Below, in pieces: positions 17,599 to 27,500 of a stretch of 64,000 nucleotides of DNA. Positions within the stretch are counted from its first letter, which is position 1. Every line of letters begins with the position of its first letter. This DNA comes from an uncultured Flavobacteriales bacterium. Lineage in GTDB: Bacteria; Bacteroidota; Bacteroidia; Flavobacteriales_D; Crocinitomicaceae. A program made the translations under genes and the position numbers. The stretch covers positions 1-64,000 of the forward strand of contig CAJAVU010000006.1 in the NCBI GenBank assembly GCA_903945495.1. The letters are read 5' to 3'. Under the pieces are notes generated by a model. That model made no database searches and was not told where the DNA came from. It saw nothing but the letters and a program-made list of their open reading frames with translations.

Positions 17599-19017
17599 AT
17601 GAAAAAAACAAAAATAGTTGCAACACTCGGTCCCGCATCAAGCGACAAAGAAGTGTTACGTCAAATGTTTTACGCAGGATTAAACGTTTGTCGTTTAAAT
17701 TTTAGTCATGGTTCTCACGAAGACCATGCAGCTGTTGTGAAAACAATTCGTGAATTGAACGAAGAAACAGGATTGAATGTGGCGATTTTAGCCGATTTGC
17801 AAGGTCCTAAAATTCGTACAAATGAAATGGAAAACAATGGCGTTGAATTAATCAACGGTTCAATTGTAACCATTGGAACTGAAAAAATTCTAGGAACAGC
17901 TGATCGTTTCTCTATCAACTACGCAAAATTGCCTCAAGATGTGCAGGCAGGTGAACGTATTTTGTTGGATGATGGTAAACTTGCATTGGAAGTCGTTTCA
18001 ACAGATGGTGTGTCTGAATTCAAAGCGAAAGTGATTCACGGTGGAATTTTATCTTCTAAAAAAGGAGTGAATTTTCCAAACACACGTATTTCAATGCCAT
18101 CGTTGACAGAGAAGGATTTAATTGATTTAGATTTCGCTTTAGAACAAAATGTGGATTGGATTGGTTTGTCGTTTGTTCGCTCAGGACGCGATATCATCGA
18201 ATTGAAACACATCATTGCAAATAAAAAATGTAAAGCGAAAGTAATCGCAAAAATTGAAAAACCAGAAGCGATTGACGATATCGATGCGATTATCAAAGAA
18301 AGTGATGGTTTAATGGTTGCACGTGGAGATCTTGGGGTGGAAATTCCTTACCAAAATGTTCCAATCATCCAAAAAATGTTGATTAACAAATGTATCATTC
18401 ATGCAAAACCAATTATTGTGGCAACACAAATGATGGAAAGCATGATTACGAACATTACGCCAACACGTGCAGAAGTGAATGATGTTGCGAATGCAGTTTT
18501 AGATGGTGCAGATGCTGTTATGTTATCAGGCGAAACTTCCGTTGGTAAATTTCCAATTGATGTAATCAAAACAATGACAAACATTGTAACTGAAATGGAG
18601 AAATTTGATGGGATTTACAATAAAGAAGAAATTCCAGATAAAAATCAAGCGCGTTTCATCACAGATTCGATTTGTTTTAATGCATGCCGTTTGTCTCAAC
18701 GTGTTGAAGCAGATGCCATTTTAACAATGTCATTCTCGGGTTATACGGCTTATAAAATTGCTTCTCAACGTCCGAAATCAACGATTTACGTCTTCACAAG
18801 TAACAAACAAATTCTAACACAATTGAACCTTGTTTGGGGTGTGAAAGCCTTTTTCTACAACAAACAAATCAGTACCGATCATACGATTGCGGACATCAAG
18901 TATTTGTTAAAAAAGGAAGAATTGTTGAAAGAAGGAGATTTAGTTATTAATATTGCATCTATTCCTTTAGAAGATTTAGGAAGCTCTAACATGTTAAAAC
19001 TGAGTTACGTAGAATAA
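17599..19017 (+). CDS. pyk: Pyruvate kinase
   Basis: This enzyme catalyses the last step of glycolysis: phosphoenolpyruvate plus ADP to pyruvate plus ATP, in the cytoplasm. The 472-residue protein has the N-terminal KIVATLGPAS and NFSHGSHEDH motifs, the active-site lysine region VIAKIEKPEA near residue 220, MVARGDLGVEIP, and the substrate loop GADAVMLSGETSVGK near residue 310. The length equals the short bacterial form without the extra C-terminal PEP-synthase-like domain. It sits second in an operon. The next gene begins 2 bp after its stop. Confidence 0.97.
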   Translation: MKKTKIVATLGPASSDKEVLRQMFYAGLNVCRLNFSHGSHEDHAAVVKTIRELNEETGLNVAILADLQGPKIRTNEMENNGVELINGSIVTIGTEKILGTADRFSINYAKLPQDVQAGERILLDDGKLALEVVSTDGVSEFKAKVIHGGILSSKKGVNFPNTRISMPSLTEKDLIDLDFALEQNVDWIGLSFVRSGRDIIELKHIIANKKCKAKVIAKIEKPEAIDDIDAIIKESDGLMVARGDLGVEIPYQNVPIIQKMLINKCIIHAKPIIVATQMMESMITNITPTRAEVNDVANAVLDGADAVMLSGETSVGKFPIDVIKTMTNIVTEMEKFDGIYNKEEIPDKNQARFITDSICFNACRLSQRVEADAILTMSFSGYTAYKIASQRPKSTIYVFTSNKQILTQLNLVWGVKAFFYNKQISTDHTIADIKYLLKKEELLKEGDLVINIASIPLEDLGSSNMLKLSYVE

Positions 19018-19019
19018 CA

Positions 19020-20231
19020 ATGACCAAAACCTTAATTGTAAACTTATTCACTGTTTTCTTTTCATTCGTTTCATTTGCCTGCACGGTAGATGTAACGATT
19101 TTGGAAGGATCATCTGTCTCTTTTTGCCAAGAAACAGGCGGAACGATTCATGCAAGTCCTGGTTTTTTAGCTTATGCTTGGACCGGTCCTCAAACTGGTG
19201 GAACAGCAACTTTGACGCCAACTGTATCTGGACAGTATGTTGTGACTGCAGTTGACGGGGTTGGATGTGTGTCAACAGCCACAATCGATGTGATTGTCTA
19301 TCCTACAGCTTCTGGAACAATTGCCTCAAGCGAGGGATTACTTTTATGTCCTGGTAGTGCGGGGTCAACACTTAGTACAACACCAAGTTTCGCTTCCTAT
19401 TTATGGAGCACAGGAGCTTCTTCACCAAGTATTTTAGTTAACCAAGGCGGAACATATTCGTGTCAATTTATAGATGGAAACGGTTGTACTGGAAATGCTC
19501 AAATTACAATTAGCGTTCCGAACTTCAGCTTAAATCCAACTGGAACAGTGAATGTTTGTGAAGGTTCAGCGGCGACCTTAATAGCAACTGGTGGTGGATC
19601 CTATTTATGGTCAACTGGTGAAACGGGTTCAACGATTGTTGTATCTCCAACTCTAACAACCAATTATTCTGTAACCATAACAAATGGAAGTTGCGTTGAG
19701 ACATTAAGTCAAATGGTAACATTTTTAGATATGCCAATTGACACAATTAAAAATGTGTTCTACATTGCTCCAGGGGAAGTTGTTTTCATTAATGGCCCTG
19801 ACGATTATGAATCGTACACATGGTCTCCACAAGATTATTTATCGACTCCAACTTCTCAAGGAACGGTTTACAATGGAATGCAGACTGCAACTTACAATGT
19901 AGCTTCTATCAGTGAAAATGGCTGTATGCGCAATGATATGATTTCAATTTATTTGATTGAATTGACGATTCCGAATGCATTTTCACCGAACGGCGATGGT
20001 TATAACGATTTATTCGTAGTTCCAGAACTTGAACTTTACAAAGGAAAAATTGCCGTTTTCAATCGTTGGGGCGATAAGGTTTTTGAAAGCGATCATTACA
20101 TGAATGATTGGGATGGAAGATGTCGCTCTTCGTTTTGCATGGGACAAGGTGATTTACCAGAAGGAACCTATTTTTATTCAATAGATGTCGAACAAATTCA
20201 TTTCGATGGATACATTACATTAAAACGTTAA
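19020..20231 (+). CDS. T9SS type B (CHU_C) surface protein
   Basis: A 403-residue exported protein with a signal peptide (residues 1-21, ending SFACT). It has immunoglobulin/PKD-like repeats marked by SYLWSTGASSPS and SYLWSTGETGST, with paired cysteines. The C-terminal domain is typical CHU_C: IPNAFSPNGDGYNDLF, VFNRWGDKVFES and GTYFYSID. The gene starts 2 bp after pyk and ends 3 bp before a PorP/SprF gene. The pairing of a CHU_C cargo with a PorP-type outer-membrane protein is well known in the phylum and suggests the latter anchors the former on the surface. Confidence 0.9.
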   Translation: MTKTLIVNLFTVFFSFVSFACTVDVTILEGSSVSFCQETGGTIHASPGFLAYAWTGPQTGGTATLTPTVSGQYVVTAVDGVGCVSTATIDVIVYPTASGTIASSEGLLLCPGSAGSTLSTTPSFASYLWSTGASSPSILVNQGGTYSCQFIDGNGCTGNAQITISVPNFSLNPTGTVNVCEGSAATLIATGGGSYLWSTGETGSTIVVSPTLTTNYSVTITNGSCVETLSQMVTFLDMPIDTIKNVFYIAPGEVVFINGPDDYESYTWSPQDYLSTPTSQGTVYNGMQTATYNVASISENGCMRNDMISIYLIELTIPNAFSPNGDGYNDLFVVPELELYKGKIAVFNRWGDKVFESDHYMNDWDGRCRSSFCMGQGDLPEGTYFYSIDVEQIHFDGYITLKR

Positions 20232-20234
20232 TCC

Positions 20235-21197
20235 ATGAAAAGAATTCTCATCATTTGTTTAGTATTGAGTGGCTTTTCATATAGCCAAAATGTTATTCGT
20301 TTCTCGCAATTCAATTTAGCAAAATCACTCTACAATCCTGGAGCGTTGGCTACAGATGCAAAATATTCTGCAGATTTAGTTTACAGAAATCAATGGGCGG
20401 GCGTTGAAGGTTCTCCAACAACGGTTGCGTTCAATGCTTCTGCTGAATTGATGGATGACATGGCTGTTGGTATCAATTTTTACAACGATCGAATTGGCGC
20501 AACACAGGTGAATTCTGTTTCGGCTATGTATGCGTATCGTCTTTTGTTTGACCGTAGAAATTATCTAGCATTTGGATTAGGTTTAGGAGTCGACAACATC
20601 TCAAGCAACTTGGCCGGAGCGATAACAACGACTCCAAACGATCCAGCATTCAGCGCAAGCTATTCAACGTTTCAGTTCAATACATCATTTGGATTGTATT
20701 ACCGTAATTCGAATTTCTATATCGGGGCATCTATTCCTCAAATGTTTCAAGATATTGTGAGCGGTCCTTCAAAAGGAATGCGTCCTCCACTTTGGCATTA
20801 TATGTTAGCAACTGGCTATTACTGGGAAATATCCGATCGTTTTGTATTAAATCCAAACCTTCAACTAAAAGCCGTTTTTAACGCACCAATTCAAGGCGAT
20901 TTTGTACTTCGTGGAATTACCAATAATCTTGGAATTAGTGCCGGATACAGAAGTGAAAATTCGTTGATTTTTGGAATTGATTATACCTTCATTGATAAAA
21001 TACGTGTTGGATATTCATTCAATTACGATGCAGGCAAGTTGGCACGTACGAAAGGAATGTCGCATGAAGTGTACCTTGGATTAGGGCTTCCGTATTATTT
21101 CAACAAGGACAATTTTAGTACACGCCAATACATTGGACGAAAATCTGGCTTTCAACGAAATTACAAGCGAAGATATCACCGCAGTAAAAAGCGATAA
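20235..21197 (+). CDS. PorP/SprF family T9SS outer-membrane protein
   Basis: A 320-residue protein with a signal peptide (residues 1-17, ending SYSQ) and the family opening VIRFSQFNLAKSLYNPGALA, then RNQWAGVEGSP. Alternating beta strands throughout suggest a 14-stranded-like barrel. PorP/SprF proteins help export, or hold, CHU_C-tailed cargo at the outer membrane. The C-terminus carries an unusually basic tail (RKSGFQRNYKRRYHRSKKR) after the barrel. It is the last gene of the operon beginning at 17130. No clear terminator follows. Confidence 0.92.
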   Translation: MKRILIICLVLSGFSYSQNVIRFSQFNLAKSLYNPGALATDAKYSADLVYRNQWAGVEGSPTTVAFNASAELMDDMAVGINFYNDRIGATQVNSVSAMYAYRLLFDRRNYLAFGLGLGVDNISSNLAGAITTTPNDPAFSASYSTFQFNTSFGLYYRNSNFYIGASIPQMFQDIVSGPSKGMRPPLWHYMLATGYYWEISDRFVLNPNLQLKAVFNAPIQGDFVLRGITNNLGISAGYRSENSLIFGIDYTFIDKIRVGYSFNYDAGKLARTKGMSHEVYLGLGLPYYFNKDNFSTRQYIGRKSGFQRNYKRRYHRSKKR

Positions 21198-21316
21198 ATC
21201 GTTTAAAATCATCGCTCAAACAACTATTCAATAGGTTAAATTTTAGATTTTTCTTCGTTGTTAGTAAACCGTTTTAATTTTCACATGTTATTCCTTAAAA
21301 ATACGTCGATTCGATG

Positions 21317-21324
21317 TATATTTG
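21317..21324 (+). promoter_or_regulatory. -7 box for gcvP
   Basis: TATATTTG matches TAnnTTTG and lies 25 bases before the gcvP ATG. The -33 element is weak. No glycine riboswitch is apparent in the roughly 150 bp upstream. Confidence 0.4.
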
Positions 21325-21349
21325 TAACCTCAAATTCAAATTGTAAGGA

Positions 21350-24211
21350 ATGAGCGCTTTCTCTAAAAGACACATCGGTCCAAACGAAGCTGAAAAAGCT
21401 ACCATGTTGGCAAAAATCGGAGTACATTCAGTAGCCGAATTAATTGACAAAACTATCCCCGCACATATCCGCCTGAACCGTGAATTACACGTTTCTGACG
21501 CGATGAGCGAACAGGAATATTTAAACCACGTAAACAATCTTGCGAACAAGAACAAAGTATTTAAATCATTCATTGGTTTAGGTTACAATGAAACAATTGT
21601 TCCTTCTGTTATTTTGCGCAACGTTTTAGAAAATCCAGGATGGTACACGGCATACACGCCATACCAAGCTGAAATTTCTCAAGGTCGTTTGGAAGCACTT
21701 TTGAATTTCCAAACAATGATTTTGGAATTAACAGGAATGGAAATCGCAAACGCTTCTTTGTTAGATGAATCGACTGCAGCAGCTGAAGCGATGATCATGT
21801 TCTGGAATTCACGTTCTAGAAGTGATGTGAAAGAAGGGAAAAATAAATTCTTTATTGCTGAGACTGCTTTCCCTCAAACAATTGATGTTGTTGAAGGCCG
21901 TGCTAAAAACCTTGGAATTGAATTAGTTATTGGAAATCCAGATACGTATGCATTTGACGGAATGTTCTTCGGAGCGTTAGTTCAATATCCAGATGCAAAA
22001 GGAACGATTACGGATATCAAAACATTTATCACACGTGCTAAAGAACAAGCTATTCAAGTTGCAGTTGCAGCGGACATTCTTTCTTTGGTTATCTTAAATT
22101 CTCCAGGATCTCTTGGTGCTGATTGTGTGTTGGGTTCATCTCAACGCTTCGGTGTACCAATGGGTTATGGTGGTCCTCACGCTGCTTTTTTCGCAGTGAA
22201 AGAAGATTACAAGCGTAATATTCCAGGTCGTATTATTGGTGTTTCGAAAGATGCTGATGACAACATGGCATTGCGTATGGCGCTTCAAACACGTGAACAA
22301 CATATTAAAAGAGATAAAGCAACATCAAATATTTGTACTGCTCAAGCATTATTAGCTGTAATGGCAAGTATGTACGCAGTATATCATGGTCCAGCTGGAA
22401 TGCGTGAAATTGCATTGCATGTTCATTCGTTAGCAGCAAAAACTGCAGATGGATTAAAAGCAATGGGAATCGAATTAGGTTCTGAAAATTACTTTGATAC
22501 ATTGCATGTCAAAGGAATTCAAGCTTCTGCAATTCAATCAATTGCAGAAGATAATCACTTGAATTTCCATTACCTGAATGATCATGAGCTAACAATCAGT
22601 TTTGGTGAGCCTCATACAATTGCAGATGTAGAAACAATTTTGGCAGTATTTGCAAAAGTGAATGCTAAATCGGCTCCAGCTGTAACCACTGAATTACATG
22701 CTAACTTGAGTGGTTCATACATGCGTTCAGATGCTGTATTTACACACCCAACGTTCAACAGCTTCCATTCAGAGTCAAAAATGATGCGTTATTTGAAGCG
22801 TTTGGAAAACAAAGATTTATCATTGGTTCACAGTATGATTCCACTTGGATCTTGTACAATGAAATTGAATGCTGCATCTGAGTTAATGCCAATCACAAAT
22901 CCTCAATTCGCAAACATGCACCCATTTGCTCCGTTAAATCAAGCAGATGGTTACCACGAAATGTTCCGTGAATTAGAAGCTGATTTATGTGCTTGTACAG
23001 GATTTGCTGCAATGTCATTGCAACCAAACTCTGGAGCTCAAGGAGAATACGCTGGATTGATGGTTATCAAAGCATACCATGAATCACGTGGCGATTTCCA
23101 ACGCACAAAAATGATTATTCCTTCATCTGCTCACGGTACAAACCCTGCATCTGCTGTTATGGCTGGATTCGAAGTGGTTGTTACTGGATGTGATGAAAAC
23201 GGAAATATCGATATCGAAGAATTAAGAAAAGTAGCAACTGAATTGAAAGATTCTTTAGCTGGTTTAATGGTTACATATCCATCAACACACGGTGTTTACG
23301 AAGAAGGAATTCGCGAGATTACTTCAATCGTTCACGACAATGGTGGACAAGTTTACATGGATGGAGCAAACATGAATGCACAAGTTGGATTAACAAATCC
23401 AGGAAACATTGGAGCAGACGTTTGTCATTTGAACTTACACAAAACATTTGCAATTCCTCACGGTGGTGGTGGGCCTGGAATGGGGCCAATCGGTGTTGCA
23501 GCGCATTTAGCACCTTTCTTACCAGGAAGTCCATTGGTGAAAGCTGGTGGTGAGCAAGCGATTCATGCAATTTCAGCAGCACCATACGGTAGTGCTTTGA
23601 TTTTATTGATTTCATTCGGATACATCAAAATGCTTGGAGCAGTTGGTTTACGTGAATCAACAGAAAACGCAATCATGAATGCAAACTACATTGCAGCAGA
23701 ATTGAAAGGTGACTACGACATTCTTTACACAGGTAAAAATGGAACAGTTGCACATGAATTGATCTTGGATTGTCGTGAAATCAAGAAAACATCAGATGTT
23801 GAAGTAGCAGATATTGCGAAACGTTTGATTGATTATGGATTCCACGCTCCTACTGTATCGTTCCCAGTTGCTGGAACATTGATGATTGAACCAACTGAAT
23901 CTGAAGACAAAGAAGAATTAGATCGTTTCATTTTAGCGATGAAAACAATTCGTAAAGAAATTGCTGAAATCGAAAATGGCCATGCAGATAAAGAAAATAA
24001 CTTAATCAAAAATGCGCCTCACACAGCAGATTGTATCATCAACAAAGATTGGAATTACCCATACACTCCGCAAGAAGCTGTTTATCCAGTTCCTTACTTA
24101 AAAGAGTTCAAATACTGGGTTCCAGTTCGTCGTGTTGACAATGCATACGGAGATAGAAACTTAGTTTGTTCTTGTCCAAGTGTTGAGAGTTATAAGACGA
24201 TTGAAGCATAA
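21350..24211 (+). CDS. gcvP: Glycine dehydrogenase (decarboxylating), P-protein
   Basis: The PLP-dependent P-protein of the glycine cleavage system removes CO2 from glycine and passes the aminomethyl group to the lipoyl H-protein. The 953-residue single-chain form fuses the two homologous halves found as gcvPA and gcvPB in other bacteria. It opens with FSKRHIGPNEAE. The PLP-binding lysine is in NLHKTFAIPHGGGGPG (about residue 705), with the conserved GSCTMKLNAASEL and SSAHGTNPASA upstream. gcvT and gcvH are not in this window. A strong terminator follows at 24232. Confidence 0.97.
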   Translation: MSAFSKRHIGPNEAEKATMLAKIGVHSVAELIDKTIPAHIRLNRELHVSDAMSEQEYLNHVNNLANKNKVFKSFIGLGYNETIVPSVILRNVLENPGWYTAYTPYQAEISQGRLEALLNFQTMILELTGMEIANASLLDESTAAAEAMIMFWNSRSRSDVKEGKNKFFIAETAFPQTIDVVEGRAKNLGIELVIGNPDTYAFDGMFFGALVQYPDAKGTITDIKTFITRAKEQAIQVAVAADILSLVILNSPGSLGADCVLGSSQRFGVPMGYGGPHAAFFAVKEDYKRNIPGRIIGVSKDADDNMALRMALQTREQHIKRDKATSNICTAQALLAVMASMYAVYHGPAGMREIALHVHSLAAKTADGLKAMGIELGSENYFDTLHVKGIQASAIQSIAEDNHLNFHYLNDHELTISFGEPHTIADVETILAVFAKVNAKSAPAVTTELHANLSGSYMRSDAVFTHPTFNSFHSESKMMRYLKRLENKDLSLVHSMIPLGSCTMKLNAASELMPITNPQFANMHPFAPLNQADGYHEMFRELEADLCACTGFAAMSLQPNSGAQGEYAGLMVIKAYHESRGDFQRTKMIIPSSAHGTNPASAVMAGFEVVVTGCDENGNIDIEELRKVATELKDSLAGLMVTYPSTHGVYEEGIREITSIVHDNGGQVYMDGANMNAQVGLTNPGNIGADVCHLNLHKTFAIPHGGGGPGMGPIGVAAHLAPFLPGSPLVKAGGEQAIHAISAAPYGSALILLISFGYIKMLGAVGLRESTENAIMNANYIAAELKGDYDILYTGKNGTVAHELILDCREIKKTSDVEVADIAKRLIDYGFHAPTVSFPVAGTLMIEPTESEDKEELDRFILAMKTIRKEIAEIENGHADKENNLIKNAPHTADCIINKDWNYPYTPQEAVYPVPYLKEFKYWVPVRRVDNAYGDRNLVCSCPSVESYKTIEA

Positions 24212-24231
24212 TAAAGCTTAAATATTATAGT

Positions 24232-24263
24232 AAATCCCCGCCAAATGGTGGGGATTTTTTTTT
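24232..24263 (+). terminator. Terminator of gcvP
   Basis: AAATCCCC and its complement form the outer stem, CCA/TGG the inner stem, and nine T residues follow. It begins about 20 bp after the gcvP stop. It lies inside the longest open frame of the next gene, which argues for the later start there. Confidence 0.88.
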
Positions 24264-24316
24264 CAAGGCAACGAAGCAGTTTCAACCATCGTCATTGTAC
24301 TATAAAAACTACTACT

Positions 24317-26743
24317 ATGAAAAATTATCTTTTCAAATCATTGGCTTTCACTATAAGCTGTTTACTAACTTCTGTTTCCTTCTCGCAAGGATTTCAAATA
24401 TCCTCGGTTACCGCTGTTCAAAATGGGAACTTCATTTGCGATTCAACCGTTGAAATATCAATTGCTGCAATCAACTCAGCTACAAATACCGGTTTTGATT
24501 ATGATTTAGCTATTGTCGGTTCGAATTTCACTGCATCACAATTTCAAGTGATCATCGATTGGGGAGACGGAAACACCTCTACGCATTACGGTGGAACATC
24601 CACAAGCGGAACTCCAATTGCATTCAATCCACCCATTACTCATGATTATTCCACTATTGGTTCTCATACCGTTATTGTTCAAGTGATCAATCTACAGAAT
24701 ACTTCAAGTGCGTTTGTAACCTTAACACCAAATACACAAACGTGTACTTCATACATCTACTCACCTGTTGGCGTAGATTGCAACAATGATGGAACAATTG
24801 AATCTCAGCTTTCAAGTGGAGTTCCGTTAATTATTTCAGATGGAACAAATACGTACACCGGAATAACGTCTGGTAATATGGCGCAAATTTCTGGGATGCC
24901 ACAAGGGACTTACACAATTTCAGTCGATCCATTTTGGTTAAATACGAACAACTATACAATTTCAAGTATCTCGCCTTCAACGATGGTCGTAGTGTCAAAT
25001 ATGACAACCTACACGACGCAAATTGTTCTTGGTTGTGCAACTCCTAGTGGAACAAGCCAATGTATTTCTGGAACCGTTTTTTGTGATTTGAACGGCAACA
25101 ACGTAATGGATGGAGCCGAGCAAGGTTTTCCAAATGCACCTATTAACATTCAAGCAAATGGCCAAAACTATTCTGCAGTAACGGATCCAAATGGTTATTA
25201 TTCAATTTCCTATTCAGCTCCTGCATCGACAGCTGCCATTGTTCAAATTAACCCAAATTGGTTAACGGCAAACGGTTTAACAACTACACAGCCGATTTAT
25301 TGTTTGATTTCAACTGATTGTTCTCAAACACAAGTGCCAGCAAATTTCCCAATCAATTGTAATGTTACACCAACAACAGGTTGTGTTTCTGGATTTGTTT
25401 GGTGCGACGCAAATGCCGACGGAGATTTTGACGCGAATGAAATTCCATTAATTGGTGCACCTGTTATGCTTCAAGGCTCTCAAATTAATGTAACAGTTTA
25501 TTCTGATTCAACAGGTTTTTATTCTTATTGTGGAACGCTCATTAATCAATCGTACGCAATTGGATCTATCAATTCAAACTGGCTCTCATCTCACGGATAT
25601 ACGATTACAAATAACAATTATACGATGTTGTTTATGCCTTCTTTAAATACCCAACCTTTAGGTTTAGGTGTTAATTGTGGTGGAACACCAACTACTTGTT
25701 CTGATCTATGGACAACAGTTACACCATGGATTGGCTATTTCCAAAATCAAACGAATTACATTCATTTAAACTATGGTAATTATGGTCCTGGTGCTCCTGG
25801 AAATTATACAGTTTCTTTGACTTACCCAGCAGGTGTTACTCCAATTACTAGTTCAATTAATAATCCGAATTACACGATCAGTGGAAATACAATTACGTGG
25901 ACTTTAAGTAATTCGAACACATGGTTTTCGTTTGATGATGTGATTTACTTTAACACGCCAAGCGGGATTCCATCTGGAACTGCTCATTATTTTACAAGTG
26001 CAATCACACCAACAGGTTCGCTTACTGATTGTTGCACTGCCAACAATGCTGGCTCATTGCTTCAATTGGTTGGAAACAGTTATGATCCAAATGATAAGTC
26101 AGTTAACAAAGAAGAAGGTATTGCAACAGCAATTCAAGATGAACTTACTTATACGATTCGCTTCCAAAATACAGGAACGGCACCAGCTCAAGATGTTTAC
26201 ATAATTGATACATTGAGTGCTAATTTAGATTGGTCAACTTTACGCGTTTTAAACACTAGTCATACAATGCAATTGATTGATCTTGGAAATGGAGTGATAC
26301 GCTTTGATTTTCCACAAATTTGGTTACCAGATAGCACAACCAACGAGCCAATGAGCCACGGCCAAGTTGTTTTCAGTATCGAAGAAAATGCAGGGAACTT
26401 AAATGGAAGTGAAATTTTCAATACAGGATATATTTATTTTGATTGGAATCCAGCTATTATCACAAATACTACTTACAATATCAATGGTACTTTGGGACTT
26501 AACTCTCTGGATAAAAACAACTTATTGATTTATCCAAATCCAGTTGCAGATGAGTTGACAATCAAAGGAAATTCTATCATTCAATCGATTCAAGTGGTTA
26601 GTATTTCGGGACAATTGATTGCAAGCTATTCCCCTCATTCTTTGTCAACTAACATTAACACTGCTGATTTGACAAATGGGATTTATTTGCTTCAGATTCA
26701 AACAGAAAATGGAACAACTACAAAAAAAATAAGTAAGAAATAA
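24317..26743 (+). CDS. Secreted SdrD B-like repeat protein with T9SS type A tail
   Basis: An 808-residue surface protein. The ATG at 24317 is chosen because it gives a clean signal peptide (MKNYLFKSLAFTISC..., cut near residue 24), whereas the frame upstream passes through the gcvP terminator. It has a PKD-like first domain (WGDGNTSTHYGG). Two or three SdrD B/Cna B-like domains follow (SGTVFCDLNGNNVMDGAE, SGFVWCDANADGDFDANE). Next is a conserved-repeat domain (NSYDPNDKSV...YTIRFQNTGTAPAQDV) seen in many T9SS cargos. The tail YPNPVADELTI is the type A sorting domain. Its likely role is an adhesin or stalk. Confidence 0.88.
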   Translation: MKNYLFKSLAFTISCLLTSVSFSQGFQISSVTAVQNGNFICDSTVEISIAAINSATNTGFDYDLAIVGSNFTASQFQVIIDWGDGNTSTHYGGTSTSGTPIAFNPPITHDYSTIGSHTVIVQVINLQNTSSAFVTLTPNTQTCTSYIYSPVGVDCNNDGTIESQLSSGVPLIISDGTNTYTGITSGNMAQISGMPQGTYTISVDPFWLNTNNYTISSISPSTMVVVSNMTTYTTQIVLGCATPSGTSQCISGTVFCDLNGNNVMDGAEQGFPNAPINIQANGQNYSAVTDPNGYYSISYSAPASTAAIVQINPNWLTANGLTTTQPIYCLISTDCSQTQVPANFPINCNVTPTTGCVSGFVWCDANADGDFDANEIPLIGAPVMLQGSQINVTVYSDSTGFYSYCGTLINQSYAIGSINSNWLSSHGYTITNNNYTMLFMPSLNTQPLGLGVNCGGTPTTCSDLWTTVTPWIGYFQNQTNYIHLNYGNYGPGAPGNYTVSLTYPAGVTPITSSINNPNYTISGNTITWTLSNSNTWFSFDDVIYFNTPSGIPSGTAHYFTSAITPTGSLTDCCTANNAGSLLQLVGNSYDPNDKSVNKEEGIATAIQDELTYTIRFQNTGTAPAQDVYIIDTLSANLDWSTLRVLNTSHTMQLIDLGNGVIRFDFPQIWLPDSTTNEPMSHGQVVFSIEENAGNLNGSEIFNTGYIYFDWNPAIITNTTYNINGTLGLNSLDKNNLLIYPNPVADELTIKGNSIIQSIQVVSISGQLIASYSPHSLSTNINTADLTNGIYLLQIQTENGTTTKKISKK

Positions 26744-26756
26744 ATACAGAAATCTT

Positions 26757-26788
26757 AAAAATCCCTTCCGTATGTGCGGAGGGGATTT
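26757..26788. terminator. Bidirectional terminator between convergent genes
   Basis: AAATCCC and GGGATTT form the stem with inner TCCG/CGGA, flanked by an A-run and T-run. It separates the SdrD-like gene from the MBL hydrolase gene. Confidence 0.82.
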
Positions 26789-26789
26789 T

Positions 26790-27500
26790 TTATTCGAAAA
26801 GGTAATTCTCACCGACGGAAATTTCAACCAATCGTGAGTCATCAGTAATCGTTAAACGTTCAGTTCGTTGAGCCAATTTCGCCACAAGACCCTTTCCGCT
26901 CTTCGGTTCATCATGTGTTGGTAAAATTGTTTTCGCTCCACATAATTCGGCATTTTTAAGTGCTCTTTCCCAGCCTAAATTCACCGTTCCTCCCAACCAA
27001 AACGGAAGGTAAAAACGAACAGTTGTTGTTATCAATACATCCGCTTGAGGCAACGAACTAAATTGACTTCCATGAGGAGAATAAATCAATGATTTACCTG
27101 TCTTTTCAGTAAGCACAAATGCACCATGAACAAGATCAACGAACGACCTTGGTTTCAGATAAGCAAGTTGAAAAGGTGCCTTATCAAAGGAAACAAACTG
27201 TTTAAAATGATTCCATTTACGGATTTTTTGTTGAACAGACGGCAGAGCGATAATCGGAATGGATGAATCAAATTGCAGAAGTGTCTCTTTATTGCAATGA
27301 TCTGTAAAAGGATGCGAGACAAAAAGGAAATCCGGTTTCGGTAGTTCACGAACAATTGGTTGGGGTGTAACATGAAACTGCTCACTGAACCAACCCGCTA
27401 AATCGACTTGAGAAGGACTGAACCATGGATCAACCATCACGGTGTATCCATCAATCTCCCACCACCAAGAGGAATCTTCATTTAATCGTTTGATAATCAT
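26790..27500 (-). CDS. MBL-fold metallo-hydrolase-like protein
   Basis: A 236-residue cytoplasmic protein with the metallo-beta-lactamase layout: a short strand pair (WWWEIDGYTVMVDPWF), a metal-motif equivalent SHPFTDHCN near residue 67, a central PHG and a late PTHDEPKSG. The canonical HxHxDH is degenerate (first histidine kept, second replaced by threonine or phenylalanine, DH kept), as in UlaG-like relatives, so full dinuclear metal binding is doubtful. The start codon abuts, or overlaps, a phosphatase remnant on the other strand. The function is unknown. Confidence 0.75.
   Translation of the reverse strand: MIIKRLNEDSSWWWEIDGYTVMVDPWFSPSQVDLAGWFSEQFHVTPQPIVRELPKPDFLFVSHPFTDHCNKETLLQFDSSIPIIALPSVQQKIRKWNHFKQFVSFDKAPFQLAYLKPRSFVDLVHGAFVLTEKTGKSLIYSPHGSQFSSLPQADVLITTTVRFYLPFWLGGTVNLGWERALKNAELCGAKTILPTHDEPKSGKGLVAKLAQRTERLTITDDSRLVEISVGENYLFE

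Noticed and set aside
21198-21349. Glycine riboswitch before gcvP
   Set aside because: No tandem aptamer-like structure is visible; only a -7 box is present.
24245-24316. Extended N-terminus of the SdrD-like protein
   Set aside because: The extension begins inside the gcvP terminator and destroys the signal peptide.
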